A stretch of DNA of 64,000 nucleotides, taken from contig NZ_JQAR01000007.1 in NCBI RefSeq assembly GCF_001437155.1, forward strand, positions 30,112 to 94,111. The letters are read 5' to 3'. Made by a program: the position numbers and the translations under genes. Shown one piece after another: positions 45,042-52,885 of the stretch; within the stretch, counting starts at the first letter, position 1, and every line of letters begins with the position of its first letter. The notes under the pieces were generated by a model, which did no database searches, had not been told where the DNA came from, and was given only the letters and a program-made list of their open reading frames with translations. This DNA is from Liquorilactobacillus mali. Its GTDB lineage: Bacteria > Bacillota > Bacilli > Lactobacillales > Lactobacillaceae.

Positions 45042-45881
45042 TTATCTTTCTGCAAACTTAACCGTCTGTTCTAATAACAATGCAATCGTCATTGGTCCTA
45101 CGCCTCCGGGAACCGGTGTAATTGCTTCAGCTATCGGTTCAACCTCAGTGAAATCAACATCCCCGACTAATTTGCCTGCTGCATTACGGTTCATCCCCAC
45201 ATCAACCACAACAACACCTGGTTTGACATCTGCCGCCTTAATAAATTCAGCTCGACCAATTGCAACAATCAAAATATCTGCTTGACGTGTCAACTCACGC
45301 AAATTAGCAGTCTTGCTATGAGTAACAGTGACGGTTGCATCTGCATTCAACAATAACGCAGCAATTGGACGACCAACAATATTGCTACGACCAACAACGA
45401 CTGCATGTTTCCCTGCAACATCAATCTGGTGCTCTGCTAATAACCTCATAATACCATGTGGTGTACAAGGCAGCGACTGTGGATTATTGAGAAAAAGTTG
45501 TCCAACATTTAGAGGATGAAATCCGTCAACATCCTTTGACGGATCAATCTCTGCAGTTATTTTCGCAGAATCAATTTGTGGAGGCAATGGCAGTTGTACT
45601 AAAATTCCATGAATAGAAGGATCAACATTCAACTTAGCAATCAATGCTAATAACTCCTCTTCAGTCGTTGTCTCTGGCAGCTTAAAATCGTGTGTAGCGA
45701 GTCCAACTTCTGCCGCTGCACGATGCTTATTGCGTACATATATTTGGCTCGCACTGTCAGTACCAACTAAAATAACCGCTAGTGCTGGAATAATTCCCCG
45801 CTCGCGTAAACGAGCCGTCCGCTGCTTCAATTGTTGTCTGATTTTGCGTGAAAGTGCACGTCCATCTAGAATTTCAGTCAT
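45042..45881 (-). CDS. folD: Methylenetetrahydrofolate dehydrogenase/cyclohydrolase
   Basis: Bifunctional enzyme of one-carbon metabolism. 279 residues from the third of three consecutive ATGs (45879-45881), best spaced from AGGA. SASQIYVRNKHRAAAEVG holds the catalytic Lys; VQLPLPPQID and DPSKDVDGFHPLNVG follow; the NADP-binding site has VVVGRSNIVGRPIAALLL; and the C-terminus has PGGVGPMTIALLLEQT. First visible gene of folD-xseA-xseB-ispA-tlyA-argR-recN. Confidence 0.97.
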   Translation of the reverse strand: MTEILDGRALSRKIRQQLKQRTARLRERGIIPALAVILVGTDSASQIYVRNKHRAAAEVGLATHDFKLPETTTEEELLALIAKLNVDPSIHGILVQLPLPPQIDSAKITAEIDPSKDVDGFHPLNVGQLFLNNPQSLPCTPHGIMRLLAEHQIDVAGKHAVVVGRSNIVGRPIAALLLNADATVTVTHSKTANLRELTRQADILIVAIGRAEFIKAADVKPGVVVVDVGMNRNAAGKLVGDVDFTEVEPIAEAITPVPGGVGPMTIALLLEQTVKFAER

Positions 45882-45887
45882 CATCAT

Positions 45888-46183
45888 TCATCCTAACTTA
45901 TGTAATTGTTGAACACCTTAATGCTCATACCTGCATTCCATTTTAGCATATCTAACTAATTTTTCATCAACTTCATACATGATTAATCAGTAAAATTTAT
46001 CAGATTACTCTTGTTAAATGTAGAAATCAGTTTTTGATTAACTTTCAAAAACTACTCTATCTCCGATAACAAGAATTTACTAAATTCAAAGAATTTAACA
46101 TTGTAATCTTGTTTAGCTACTCCAGTGAATTCTTTCAAAATGATTTTAAATCTAATAACCGGTTTATCAAATTATTTTTTTAA
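45888..46183. other. AT-rich spacer between nusB and folD
   Basis: No plausible reading frame with a ribosome binding site on either strand. It presumably carries the folD operon promoter, but several AT-rich hexamers fit weakly and none stands out. The nusB terminator follows at 46184-46217. Confidence 0.5.
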
Positions 46184-46217
46184 CAAAAAACATCTAGCCA
46201 GATAATAGCCTAGATGT
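46184..46217 (-). terminator. nusB operon terminator
   Basis: On the minus strand ACATCTAG-N12-CTAGATGT followed by TTTTTTG. About 50 nt after the nusB stop. Confidence 0.87.
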
Positions 46218-46268
46218 TCCAAATTTAAACATTCATTTTTCAGTGTTGAGTTAAACTGCCTTGCTTTT

Positions 46269-46673
46269 TTACTTTGAGATCAAGTTTGACAATACTCCGT
46301 TAACAAAGCGACGTGATTTCTCGTCACTAAACTCCTTTGTTAACTCCAAAGCCTCGTTTAAAGCAACTTTTCCTGGAATATCATCAACATCCTGAATTTC
46401 AAAGATTGCTATTCGCAGAATAATTACATCTGTCTTATTAAGACGTATAAGAGTCCAACCTTGGCCCAAATATTTTTGAATAGTTGCATCAAGCTCCGCC
46501 TTTTTCTCGTTAACACCTGTAACTAAAATACGAACATAACTTGGTATTTCTTCGGTTTCATTTTCATCATCATCTTTGACTTGATAATACAGTTCATCAA
46601 CAACAATATCTTGATTGCTCTCCATTGCAAATAACATCTGAAAGGCAATTTTGCGCATATCGTGTCTACTCAT
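46269..46673 (-). CDS. nusB: Transcription antitermination protein NusB
   Basis: Component of the rRNA antitermination complex, also used in ribosome assembly. About 134 residues. RHDMRKIAFQMLFAME at the N-terminus, the middle helix with DVIILRIAIFEI, and PGKVALNEALELTKEFSDEKSRRFVNGVLSNL at the end are diagnostic. A GTG at 46677-46679 overlapping the asp23 stop (GTGA) is an alternative start; the ATG at 46671-46673 is better spaced from GGCGAG. Confidence 0.95.
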   Translation of the reverse strand: MSRHDMRKIAFQMLFAMESNQDIVVDELYYQVKDDDENETEEIPSYVRILVTGVNEKKAELDATIQKYLGQGWTLIRLNKTDVIILRIAIFEIQDVDDIPGKVALNEALELTKEFSDEKSRRFVNGVLSNLISK

Positions 46674-46675
46674 AG

Positions 46676-47107
46676 TCACTTCTCGCCACCATTTTCCTCA
46701 TCAAATAAGTTATTAGGATCAACGGTCGGAACTTGCTTCTCAGGAACGACTCCTTGAACATAGACATCTACAGTTGCTAACTCTAGCCCTGTCATAAATA
46801 ATAGTTGTTGCTTAACTTTTTCTTGAATTTCAGATGCAACTTTAGGTACCGAGACACCGTAGTTCAAAAAAACATAGATTTCAACTGTCAATGTATCAAG
46901 TGACTGACCGAGCTTGACCCCTTTGCCACGGCTCTTACGCCCAAAAAGTTCATTTACACTATTGGCAAGCGAACCACGCATTGAATAAACACCATCAACC
47001 TGGTTTGCAGCAATACCGACAATCACCTCGATTACTTCGGGCGCAATCTCAATGTGTCCTAGTGTTGCTTCCTTACTTTCTATGATAATGTTATTATTTT
47101 CTGCCAT
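46676..47107 (-). CDS. Asp23/Gls24 family envelope stress protein (YqhY type)
   Basis: About 143 residues; the Asp23 domain is recognisable from GHIEIAPEVIEVIVGIAANQVDGVYSM to VDVYVQGVVPE. In B. subtilis the yqhY gene holds the same place before nusB and is linked to control of lipid synthesis. The ATGs at 47110 and 47107 are adjacent; GGAGG is 5-8 nt upstream. Between efp and nusB, all closely spaced. Confidence 0.92.
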   Translation of the reverse strand: MAENNNIIIESKEATLGHIEIAPEVIEVIVGIAANQVDGVYSMRGSLANSVNELFGRKSRGKGVKLGQSLDTLTVEIYVFLNYGVSVPKVASEIQEKVKQQLLFMTGLELATVDVYVQGVVPEKQVPTVDPNNLFDEENGGEK

Positions 47108-47126
47108 CATCGAAACCTCCTTTGAT

Positions 47127-47684
47127 TTAGGCACGAGAAATATAACTACCGTCTTGGGTATTGATTGTTAATACGTCACCTTCATTAATGAAAAACGGAA
47201 CCTGAACAACTAAGCCAGTTTCAAGAGTAGCTGGTTTAGAACCACCAGAAGCAGTATCCCCTTTGATTCCTGGTTCTGTGGCTTTAACTTCAAGATCAAC
47301 AGTGTTTGGTAATTCTACCCCAAGTGTTTCGGAACCGTACATAATAATACTTACTACCATATTCTCTTTTAAATAATTTAGCTCTTGTTTAACACGTTCT
47401 TCTGGCAACTCGAGTTGTTCATATGTTTCCATATCCATGAATACATGGCTAGTTCCATCAGCGTAAAGATATTGCATTTTCTTATTGTCGATTTGTGCTC
47501 TTTCTACTTTTTCACCTGCACGGAATGTTTTTTCTTGAACCGCACCACTACGCAAGTTCTTAAGTTTTGAGCGCACAAAAGCTGAACCCTTACCTGGTTT
47601 AACATGCAGAAACTCAACAACACGCCAAATCTCTCCATCTACCAAAATTGTTAAACCGTTTTTAAAATCATTTACTGAAATCAT
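47127..47684 (-). CDS. efp: Elongation factor P
   Basis: Rescues ribosomes stalled on polyproline stretches. 185 residues in three beta-barrel domains. The tip loop [18 protein letters not shown] places Lys32 where Firmicutes EF-P carries its modification. The C-terminal signature [29 protein letters not shown] is complete. GGAGG lies upstream of the ATG. First gene of the efp-asp23-nusB unit. Confidence 0.98.
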   Translation of the reverse strand: MISVNDFKNGLTILVDGEIWRVVEFLHVKPGKGSAFVRSKLKNLRSGAVQEKTFRAGEKVERAQIDNKKMQYLYADGTSHVFMDMETYEQLELPEERVKQELNYLKENMVVSIIMYGSETLGVELPNTVDLEVKATEPGIKGDTASGGSKPATLETGLVVQVPFFINEGDVLTINTQDGSYISRA

Positions 47685-47820
47685 TATAATCCTCCTACAA
47701 ATTATATCTCCGGGCAGTTACTCTTGAGATCATTCTACCATATAATCATCACACAAAATTTCCCAGAGTAATAGAACACATTTTATAATAGCAACACTTT
47801 GCACAAAAAAGCAAGTTTAT

Positions 47821-48882
47821 CTATATTTCACAGTAATCTTTTGGAAAATTTGTTAAAATTTCAAAACCTGTCTCAGTAACTAAGACATCATCCTCAATTC
47901 GAATACCCGCTGTCCCAGGAACATATATTCCCGGTTCAATGGTTACAATGTGCCCTGCTTCCATAATATCTGGAAAGCGTGAACCAACATTCGGTAATTC
48001 ATGGATATTTAGTCCTATACCATGACCCATTCCATGATTAAAATATTTGCCATATCCTTTTTTCTCAATAAATCCACGCCCAATTTCATCTAACCTGCGT
48101 CCGCTTACTCCCGGTTTTATTGCCTCAATTGTTCTACGCTCGGCTTCCAGGACAATCTGATACAAGTCTTTGACCTTTTGAGTCTGTTTTCCTAATGAGA
48201 AAGTTCTGGTTACGTCGGAAGTATAATGATGGTAATAGTAACCAAAGTCAACCGTTAGCAGGTCACCATCTTCTAACAGCTTTCTAGTTGCTGTTCCATG
48301 AGGCCAGGTCGTTCGATCACCACTTGCGACAATCGTTTCAAAAGACTTCTCCTCTGTCCCATTCTTTTTCATAAAATAGTCAAGTTCATTAGATAGTTCC
48401 AGTTCACTTTGAGACACATGAGCATTTTGCAACATGAACTCGTATCCTTTTCCAGCAATCTTACAAGACTCACGAATTTCATTAATTTCATTTTGATCCT
48501 TGATCGCACGCAACTTCTCAATAACTGCAGAAACGGGGACAATGTCCGAAGCAGCATTCTCATCTATGAAATCATAATCTTGATATGAGATCGTATCTTC
48601 AAAGGCCATTGCTGACAGATGTTCCTTTTCAACAAGTTCACAAGCTGTTTTTAAGTAATTACGAGTGTTACAGAAATTCCAGTCAGAATGATTTGCTTTA
48701 ATTTGTTGTTCAAAGCGGCTGTCAGTAATCAAGTATTGGTTATTTTCCGTAACTAACAGCAGTCCATCATCTCCCGTAAAACCGCTCAAGTAATAGATGT
48801 TAAGTGGGTCAGTCACTAAAAAACTGTCGATACTCATTTTTGCCATTAATTCGCGTAAATTTTCAACTCTTTTTGAACTCAT
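47821..48882 (-). CDS. pepP: Xaa-Pro aminopeptidase family (M24) peptidase
   Basis: Metallo-aminopeptidase that removes the N-terminal residue before proline; in lactobacilli usually called PepP or PepQ-like. 353 residues from the ATG at 48880-48882 (GGGAGG 8 nt upstream). N-terminal creatinase-like domain (RVENLRELMAKMSIDSFLVTDPLNIYYLSGFTG); dinuclear metal ligands in VDFGYYYHHYTSDVTRTF, HGMGHGIGLNIHE, TIEPGIYVP and GIRIEDDVLVT. Choice between aminopeptidase P and prolidase is by context (next to efp), not proof. Confidence 0.88.
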   Translation of the reverse strand: MSSKRVENLRELMAKMSIDSFLVTDPLNIYYLSGFTGDDGLLLVTENNQYLITDSRFEQQIKANHSDWNFCNTRNYLKTACELVEKEHLSAMAFEDTISYQDYDFIDENAASDIVPVSAVIEKLRAIKDQNEINEIRESCKIAGKGYEFMLQNAHVSQSELELSNELDYFMKKNGTEEKSFETIVASGDRTTWPHGTATRKLLEDGDLLTVDFGYYYHHYTSDVTRTFSLGKQTQKVKDLYQIVLEAERRTIEAIKPGVSGRRLDEIGRGFIEKKGYGKYFNHGMGHGIGLNIHELPNVGSRFPDIMEAGHIVTIEPGIYVPGTAGIRIEDDVLVTETGFEILTNFPKDYCEI

Positions 48883-48910
48883 TAAAAATTCCTCCCATCT
48901 TTGAAAAATA

Positions 48911-48954
48911 ATAAAAAAAGACCAACACAAAACGTAACGTTCCGTATTGATCTT
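48911..48954 (-). terminator. rpmA terminator
   Basis: On the minus strand a 17-base-pair stem (AAGATCAATACGGAACG with CGTTTTGTGTTGGTCTT, several G-U pairs) with a TTA loop, then T7. Separates the rplU-prp-rpmA mRNA from pepP. Confidence 0.9.
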
Positions 48955-48975
48955 ATATCAAAAGCTTTATTTAAT

Positions 48976-49257
48976 CTATTCAGCCACAGGGTAAACAGAT
49001 ACTTGCTTCTTGTCGCGACCTTTACGCTCGAAACGAACAACACCTTCAACTTTAGCGAATAATGTGTTGTCGCCACCCATACCAACATTAACACCTGGAT
49101 AAATACGTGTACCACGTTGGCGATAAAGGATTGAACCACCAGAAACAAATTGTCCATCAGCACGCTTAGCGCCTAAACGTTTTGATTCAGAGTCGCGTCC
49201 GTTAGAAGTCGAACCACCACCCTTTTTATGAGCGAAGAATTGTAAATTCATTAACAT
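48976..49257 (-). CDS. rpmA: Large ribosomal subunit protein bL27
   Basis: 93 residues. It begins with the Firmicutes-type extension [15 protein letters not shown]; family knowledge says Prp cleaves after the FF pair to expose AHKKG, needed at the peptidyl-transferase centre. GGAGGTG is 8 nt before the first [38 protein letters not shown] is the L27 signature. Third in rplU-prp-rpmA. Confidence 0.98.
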   Translation of the reverse strand: MLMNLQFFAHKKGGGSTSNGRDSESKRLGAKRADGQFVSGGSILYRQRGTRIYPGVNVGMGGDNTLFAKVEGVVRFERKGRDKKQVSVYPVAE

Positions 49258-49272
49258 AGTTAGTGCACCTCC

Positions 49273-49605
49273 CTAGCTTTTATTTTTCGTAATTTCAATA
49301 TAATCAGAATAGTTTGTTGTTACATCACTAATACCTAATTTAAAATTAGCTAGTAGCAACTGTGCAGCTTCATTATCAACAGCAGAATCATCAAGTTGTA
49401 CTTGCATGAACCCACCATCTTGTTCATTAGTGTCAACATGTACTCTGACTTTTGCAAGTTGCTCAAGACCATTTATCGTACTAATTGACAAAACGGAAAC
49501 AGCTGCACACACAATATCTTGGCCATATTCTCCTGACTCAGCATGTCCTTTAAGTTCAAAACCAACTAGTTGGTTTTCCTTGTAGATAAAAGAAGCCCTT
49601 ATCAT
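49273..49605 (-). CDS. prp: Ribosomal-processing cysteine protease Prp
   Basis: 110-residue protease (YsxB) that removes the N-terminal extension of L27. The catalytic His and Cys lie in GHAESGEYGQDIVCAAVS. It is between rplU and rpmA, the invariant position. Presence of both Prp and the extended L27 is consistent. Confidence 0.97.
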   Translation of the reverse strand: MIRASFIYKENQLVGFELKGHAESGEYGQDIVCAAVSVLSISTINGLEQLAKVRVHVDTNEQDGGFMQVQLDDSAVDNEAAQLLLANFKLGISDVTTNYSDYIEITKNKS

Positions 49606-49623
49606 TCAAATCCACCTCAATAA

Positions 49624-49932
49624 TTATGCATTAATTGCATCAATAACAACTTTTGTATATGGTTGACGATGACCTTGTTTTGTATGTGAATGTTTCTTTG
49701 CTTTGTACTTGAAAGTAACAACTTTCTTTTCACGGCCCTGCTTTTCAACAGTACCCGTAACAGTTACACCATCAACAAATGGCTTCCCAACTTTAGTGTC
49801 TTCGCCACCTACTAAAACAACTTGATCAAACGTTACCTTCTCGCCTGCTTCTGCAGTCAATTTTTCAACGTAGATTGCTTGTCCGGCTTCAACCTTAAGT
49901 TGCTTGCCACCGGTTTTAATAATTGCGTACAT
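49624..49932 (-). CDS. rplU: Large ribosomal subunit protein bL21
   Basis: 102 residues; [24 protein letters not shown] at the start and the [19 protein letters not shown] signature near the end. AAGGAGGTG precedes the ATG. First gene of the rplU-prp-rpmA operon, preceded by a leader. Confidence 0.98.
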   Translation of the reverse strand: MYAIIKTGGKQLKVEAGQAIYVEKLTAEAGEKVTFDQVVLVGGEDTKVGKPFVDGVTVTGTVEKQGREKKVVTFKYKAKKHSHTKQGHRQPYTKVVIDAINA

Positions 49933-50045
49933 ATGTGCACCTCCTTAATTTACTTAGACTCGCCACGACTGAGTGGTCAAAAGACTCTTGTGAACTGGTC
50001 ATGTGCGGTTGCAGTTGTGGCATGCACAAATACAACATTAGAATC
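49933..50045 (-). promoter_or_regulatory. Probable L21 leader RNA
   Basis: About 110 nt upstream of rplU contain several complementary segments, including GTGCATGCCAC, CACATGACCAG and TTTTGACCACTCAGTCGTGGCGAG, ending in the ribosome binding site. Firmicutes rplU mRNAs carry a conserved L21 leader used for autoregulation, and position and size fit. I cannot confirm the conserved fold by eye. Confidence 0.5.
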
Positions 50046-50139
50046 ATAGCAGATTTTCTATCTTGCGTCAATCACTTTGACAGATAAAAAGACCTGAAAC
50101 ATAGAAATGTTCAAGTCCCCACCTAAGTAATCACGACAA

Positions 50140-50213
50140 TGGCGCGGGAGAGATTCGAACTCTCGACCGTCCGCTTAGAAGGCGGATGCTCTATCCAGCT
50201 GAGCTACCGAGCC
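50140..50213 (-). tRNA. tRNA-Arg(TCT)
   Basis: 74 nt on the minus strand, cloverleaf complete: acceptor GGCTCGG/CCGCGCC, D arm GCTC-AGCTGGATA-GAGC, anticodon stem TCCGC/GCGGA with loop CTTCTAA (anticodon TCT, reads AGA), T arm GAGAG-TTCGAAT-CTCTC, discriminator A. CCA is not encoded. Position 4 (T) faces position 69 (C), a mismatch in the acceptor stem. Confidence 0.95.
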
Positions 50214-50369
50214 ATAAACAACACCAATTATTATATGATAGTCTAAATAAACTGTCAATTACTTTTGGAATATAAGTGTATAATCAATGCATTTTAATTC
50301 TAATAGACCCTTCTAAAATGTTTTTCCTCTGTTTTACTACTTTGTCTTTATTCACATGATACTTTTTTC

Positions 50370-50398
50370 TTGAAACTTTTTTGTAATAATGTAATAAT
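50370..50398 (+). promoter_or_regulatory. Promoter of the 47-residue membrane protein gene
   Basis: TTGAAA (50370-50375), 17-nt spacer, AATAAT (50393-50398), 31 nt before the start codon. Good -35, fair -10. Confidence 0.5.
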
Positions 50399-50429
50399 AA
50401 TGACATATAAGAAGAAGGATGTGACTTAA

Positions 50430-50573
50430 ATGACGACATTCATAGCTATTATTGGAATCCTCATTTTTGCGACTTTAGTCCAATTTTTTGGAAATGTGCA
50501 GCAAAAAAGAAATGAATATAAGCATTTCAAAAATGATGAAGTTCAACGAAATTCAAAGGGTTTCGAAAACTAG
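50430..50573 (+). CDS. 47-residue single-pass membrane protein
   Basis: ATG at 50430 with AAGGATG about 7 nt upstream, stop TAG at 50571. Residues 3-20 (TFIAIIGILIFATLVQFF) form one membrane helix; the rest is a charged, Asn/Lys/Arg-rich cytosolic tail (QQKRNEYKHFKNDE). Its own promoter and binding site make it likely to be a real gene. No family recognised. Confidence 0.6.
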   Translation: MTTFIAIIGILIFATLVQFFGNVQQKRNEYKHFKNDEVQRNSKGFEN

Positions 50574-50630
50574 GTAGGAGTATTCTATCTATTCTATCTT
50601 AGCGTTTTCTAAAAAAGTCGAGCATATATA

Positions 50631-50700
50631 AGAGACTAGATCAAAACTTATATTTTGCCCTGACTCATCTATTTATTCTGGATAAATGTATTCCATAAGT
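50631..50700 (+). repeat. Degenerate copy of the dispersed hairpin repeat
   Basis: AGACTAGATCAAAACTTATATTTTGCCCTGACTCATCTATTTATT aligns by eye with 58043-58110, and the similarity continues past the hairpin (AAATGTATTCCATAA against AAATGCATTCTATAA). Stem pairing is worn, so terminator function is doubtful here. Confidence 0.55.
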
Positions 50701-50735
50701 CAAAATTCTCAATCTTACTTCAAATTATCCATAGG

Positions 50736-50861
50736 CTTAGTTCATAAAACTAAGTTCATAATTCGGAGAGATCTCTGAATTGTAACTACCTTATTCTTAA
50801 AACAAAAATTATATTTTCCTGTTGATAGACTGTTAAATTACCGTTTATCAACTTTTTTTTG
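50736..50861 (+). ncRNA. Candidate structured RNA with three hairpins
   Basis: Three stems follow each other on the plus strand: CTTAGTT/AACTAAG (50736-50754), AATTCGGAGA/TCTCTGAATT (50760-50781) and GTTGATA/TATCAAC (50821-50852), the last followed by eight T, like an intrinsic terminator. No gene lies directly after on this strand. It could be a small RNA or the 3' part of the 50430 transcript. Confidence 0.35.
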
Positions 50862-50867
50862 CAAAAA

Positions 50868-50922
50868 AAATGTTCTCTACGAATGATCAATTAAGTACAA
50901 CGCCTTTCTAGAGAACAAAATA
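50868..50922 (-). terminator. Terminator of the phosphotransferase gene
   Basis: On the minus strand TGTTCTCTA pairs with TAGAGAACA across a long loop and is followed by TTTTTTTTGC. About 140 nt beyond the kinase gene stop. Confidence 0.6.
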
Positions 50923-51059
50923 AAAGCTTGGTGATGTCCATGAAACACCCCCACTGTGCTTTCGACAAGTTTAAAAATGTCAATATCTTTCAGACATGCG
51001 TCCTATACAAGTGATAAAAAAACTTTTCAGATACTTAGTGGTTTTAGAATAAATAATTG

Positions 51060-51899
51060 CTATAATTTCAGAACTGCATCACCATCTTTAATGGTTGCTA
51101 TCATATTACTTGCCATATCTCCAAATTTACCACCCGAATGGGTAATATTATACTGACTGATATCAAGAGCACATAAAAACAATAAACAGCGTTGAAGATC
51201 ATTGCTAGGTATCTCAAAAGGATGTTCTTGTTCATATCCCTTCAAGAACTCATTTCGTAATTTGACATCACGAACCTCATTATAGAAGAATTTGATAAAG
51301 TCTTGGTAGCTTGTCCCAACATGAGAACGTTCGAAATCAATCAAAATGTTCTTACCCTCAAATTCCATAATGTTGCGCACACTAAAATCACCATGTAGTA
51401 CCACTTTTGGCAACTGTTCGTATTCAAGGTTATCCTTGTCGAAATCTGATTTCAAAAGTTCAAGAACCTTCTGCGCATTTTCGTAATAAAGGCTTCCTTG
51501 CAGCTGTTCGACTTTCTGTGTTAAAAGTTGCGACAATGGTTGTCTGTTATCTTCAACTGAAACATTTCCAGTAACTTTCCGATGAAAACTGCCTAACAGC
51601 TTGCCATATTCATATGCCATTTCAGGAGTCATCTTTCGGTTGTCAACGTCTTTTAAGTTGCGGTCACGCAAAGTTACAACGTACTTATCCTCAAAAATTA
51701 CACTATCTAAGTATATATCTGGATAATAGAATTGATTAACGTGTTGTTCAGCATAAAACATTGCCTTTTCTTTAAATATCTTGACAAAAAGCGGTTTGTG
51801 AAAAACCTTACTGTTTCCAACAAGATGTTGATTGCCTGCCACATCATGAATACTTTTTAAATTTGCTTGATAATAATCGTTTAAAAAATCAACGAGCAT
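51060..51899 (-). CDS. Aminoglycoside phosphotransferase-fold kinase, unknown substrate
   Basis: 279 residues of the APH/choline-kinase-like fold. The catalytic loop VVLHGDFSVRNIM (His-Gly-Asp...Asn) and the metal motif ILIDFERSHVGTS are intact; a lysine in LFVKIFKEK probably binds ATP. GGGGG lies 8 nt before the ATG. Family members phosphorylate antibiotics, sugars, homoserine or choline; nothing here identifies the substrate and I do not call it a resistance gene. It stands alone between long spacers. Confidence 0.82.
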   Translation of the reverse strand: MLVDFLNDYYQANLKSIHDVAGNQHLVGNSKVFHKPLFVKIFKEKAMFYAEQHVNQFYYPDIYLDSVIFEDKYVVTLRDRNLKDVDNRKMTPEMAYEYGKLLGSFHRKVTGNVSVEDNRQPLSQLLTQKVEQLQGSLYYENAQKVLELLKSDFDKDNLEYEQLPKVVLHGDFSVRNIMEFEGKNILIDFERSHVGTSYQDFIKFFYNEVRDVKLRNEFLKGYEQEHPFEIPSNDLQRCLLFLCALDISQYNITHSGGKFGDMASNMIATIKDGDAVLKL

Positions 51900-52071
51900 C
51901 CCTTCATCCCCCTAAATCAAAATAAAAAATTAATATCATCTATAAAAATGCTCTGTATAAAAAATTATTCAGAAACACGCGATTAATTGTTAGCTTAACA
52001 GTTTCAGTATATCATAGTATTATATTTCAGATTACGCTGGAATTAATGACTTTTACTTTTTGGGGGAAATT

Positions 52072-52395
52072 ATGCAAAAAATTAAAATATTAAGTGCTCT
52101 TTCTTATTTTTCTATCGTTTTCGCACCATTTATCTTTCCACTTATTATCTGGTTTGTCTGTGCCGACGAGCCAGTCATCCGTAATCACGCAAAAAAAGCG
52201 TTTTTATTGCATCTGCTTCCTGTTTTTCTTACCCTCATGGGAATCATCTTTGTCGGTACAACAGGTATAGTAACAGACCAAGCACAGTTAACAGGTTGGG
52301 GAGTCGTTTTAGCCCTTGGTATAGTCTCGTTGATTGACTTAATTGTATTTATTTACAACATATACAAAGGGATCAAAATTCTTGCACAAGATTAA
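52072..52395 (+). CDS. DUF4870-like small membrane protein
   Basis: 107 residues from the ATG at 52072 (GGGGG 5-6 nt upstream). It has the pattern LSYFSIVFAPFIFPLIIWFV then NHAKKAFLLHLLPVF, three to four membrane helices, ending KGIKILAQD. This resembles DUF4870 (Tic20-like) proteins. Function unknown. An in-frame start at 52060 is less likely. It ends 25 nt before the T-box promoter. Confidence 0.7.
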   Translation: MQKIKILSALSYFSIVFAPFIFPLIIWFVCADEPVIRNHAKKAFLLHLLPVFLTLMGIIFVGTTGIVTDQAQLTGWGVVLALGIVSLIDLIVFIYNIYKGIKILAQD

Positions 52396-52419
52396 AAAAT
52401 AGAAAATTTAAATTTTCTC

Positions 52420-52448
52420 TTGACATTTTATGTGAGTATTACTAAAAT
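52420..52448 (+). promoter_or_regulatory. Promoter of the T-box-controlled hydratase operon
   Basis: TTGACA (52420-52425), 17-nt spacer, TAAAAT (52443-52448). Perfect -35. Transcription would begin about 30 nt before the T-box stem I. Confidence 0.8.
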
Positions 52449-52479
52449 ACGATTAACAAGTTAATACGAATATTAAACG

Positions 52480-52745
52480 TTGATTAGGAAAGTAGTTTCT
52501 TTGAACAATTCAGAGAGTCATCGGGTGGTGTGAGATGATTAAGTTTAAATTAGTGAAAATCCCCTATGAGTTGCAGATCGAACTTTGAGTAGATTCTACT
52601 GGGTACTCCCATTACAGAGACAACGAATTGTTTTGACAGTTTGTTTAAGGTACTTGAAATTAGTTTCAGGTATAAAAAAAGGTGGTACCACGTTTTTAAC
52701 GTCCTTTAAGCAGAGTTATTCTGCTGGAGGGCGTTTTTTTTATTC
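52480..52745 (+). promoter_or_regulatory. T-box riboswitch leader
   Basis: Complete T-box layout: GGAAAGTAG (stem I 5' strand), CAGAGAG, the distal hairpin TCATC-GGGTGGTGTGA-GATGA, the 14-nt T-box core AAGGTGGTACCACG (about 52679-52692) and an intrinsic terminator (AACGTCCTTT...CTGCTGGAGGGCGTT then T8, 52699-52741). TGGT in the antiterminator bulge would pair with ACCA tRNA ends. A plausible stem I (GTTTC with GAAA) puts ATC (Ile) at 52559-52561 as specifier, but TTT near 52573 is an alternative. Confidence 0.93.
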
Positions 52746-52773
52746 GTATAATTTTGAAAGGAGATGAGGACCT

Positions 52774-52866
52774 ATGGATGATCCAAGCGGCATTATTAAG
52801 AATGATGACAAAATACAGATTAAGTCAATAGTGATTTCTCATCTAAACAAAGTGAGAAATCCATAA
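52774..52866 (+). CDS. 30-residue ORF after the T-box, possible leader peptide or gene remnant
   Basis: ATG at 52774 with AAAGGAG upstream; 30 codons to TAA at 52864 (begins MDDPSGIIKNDDK, hydrophilic). The end of the frame contains a perfect 9-bp inverted repeat, GATTTCTCA-N11-TGAGAAATC (52833-52861), just before the ribosome binding site of the hydratase gene. It may be a short real peptide, a truncated gene, or a second control element. Confidence 0.4.
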   Translation: MDDPSGIIKNDDKIQIKSIVISHLNKVRNP

Positions 52867-52885
52867 ATAAAAGGAGATTATCACA

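Noticed and set aside
51060..51899. Aminoglycoside resistance gene
   Set aside because: Only the kinase fold is visible; catalytic motifs are shared by many non-resistance kinases, so no resistance call is made.
52480..52745. Phenylalanine specificity (TTT near 52573) of the first T-box
   Set aside because: A helix GTTTC/GAAA better supports ATC at 52559-52561, though it is not excluded without a covariance model.
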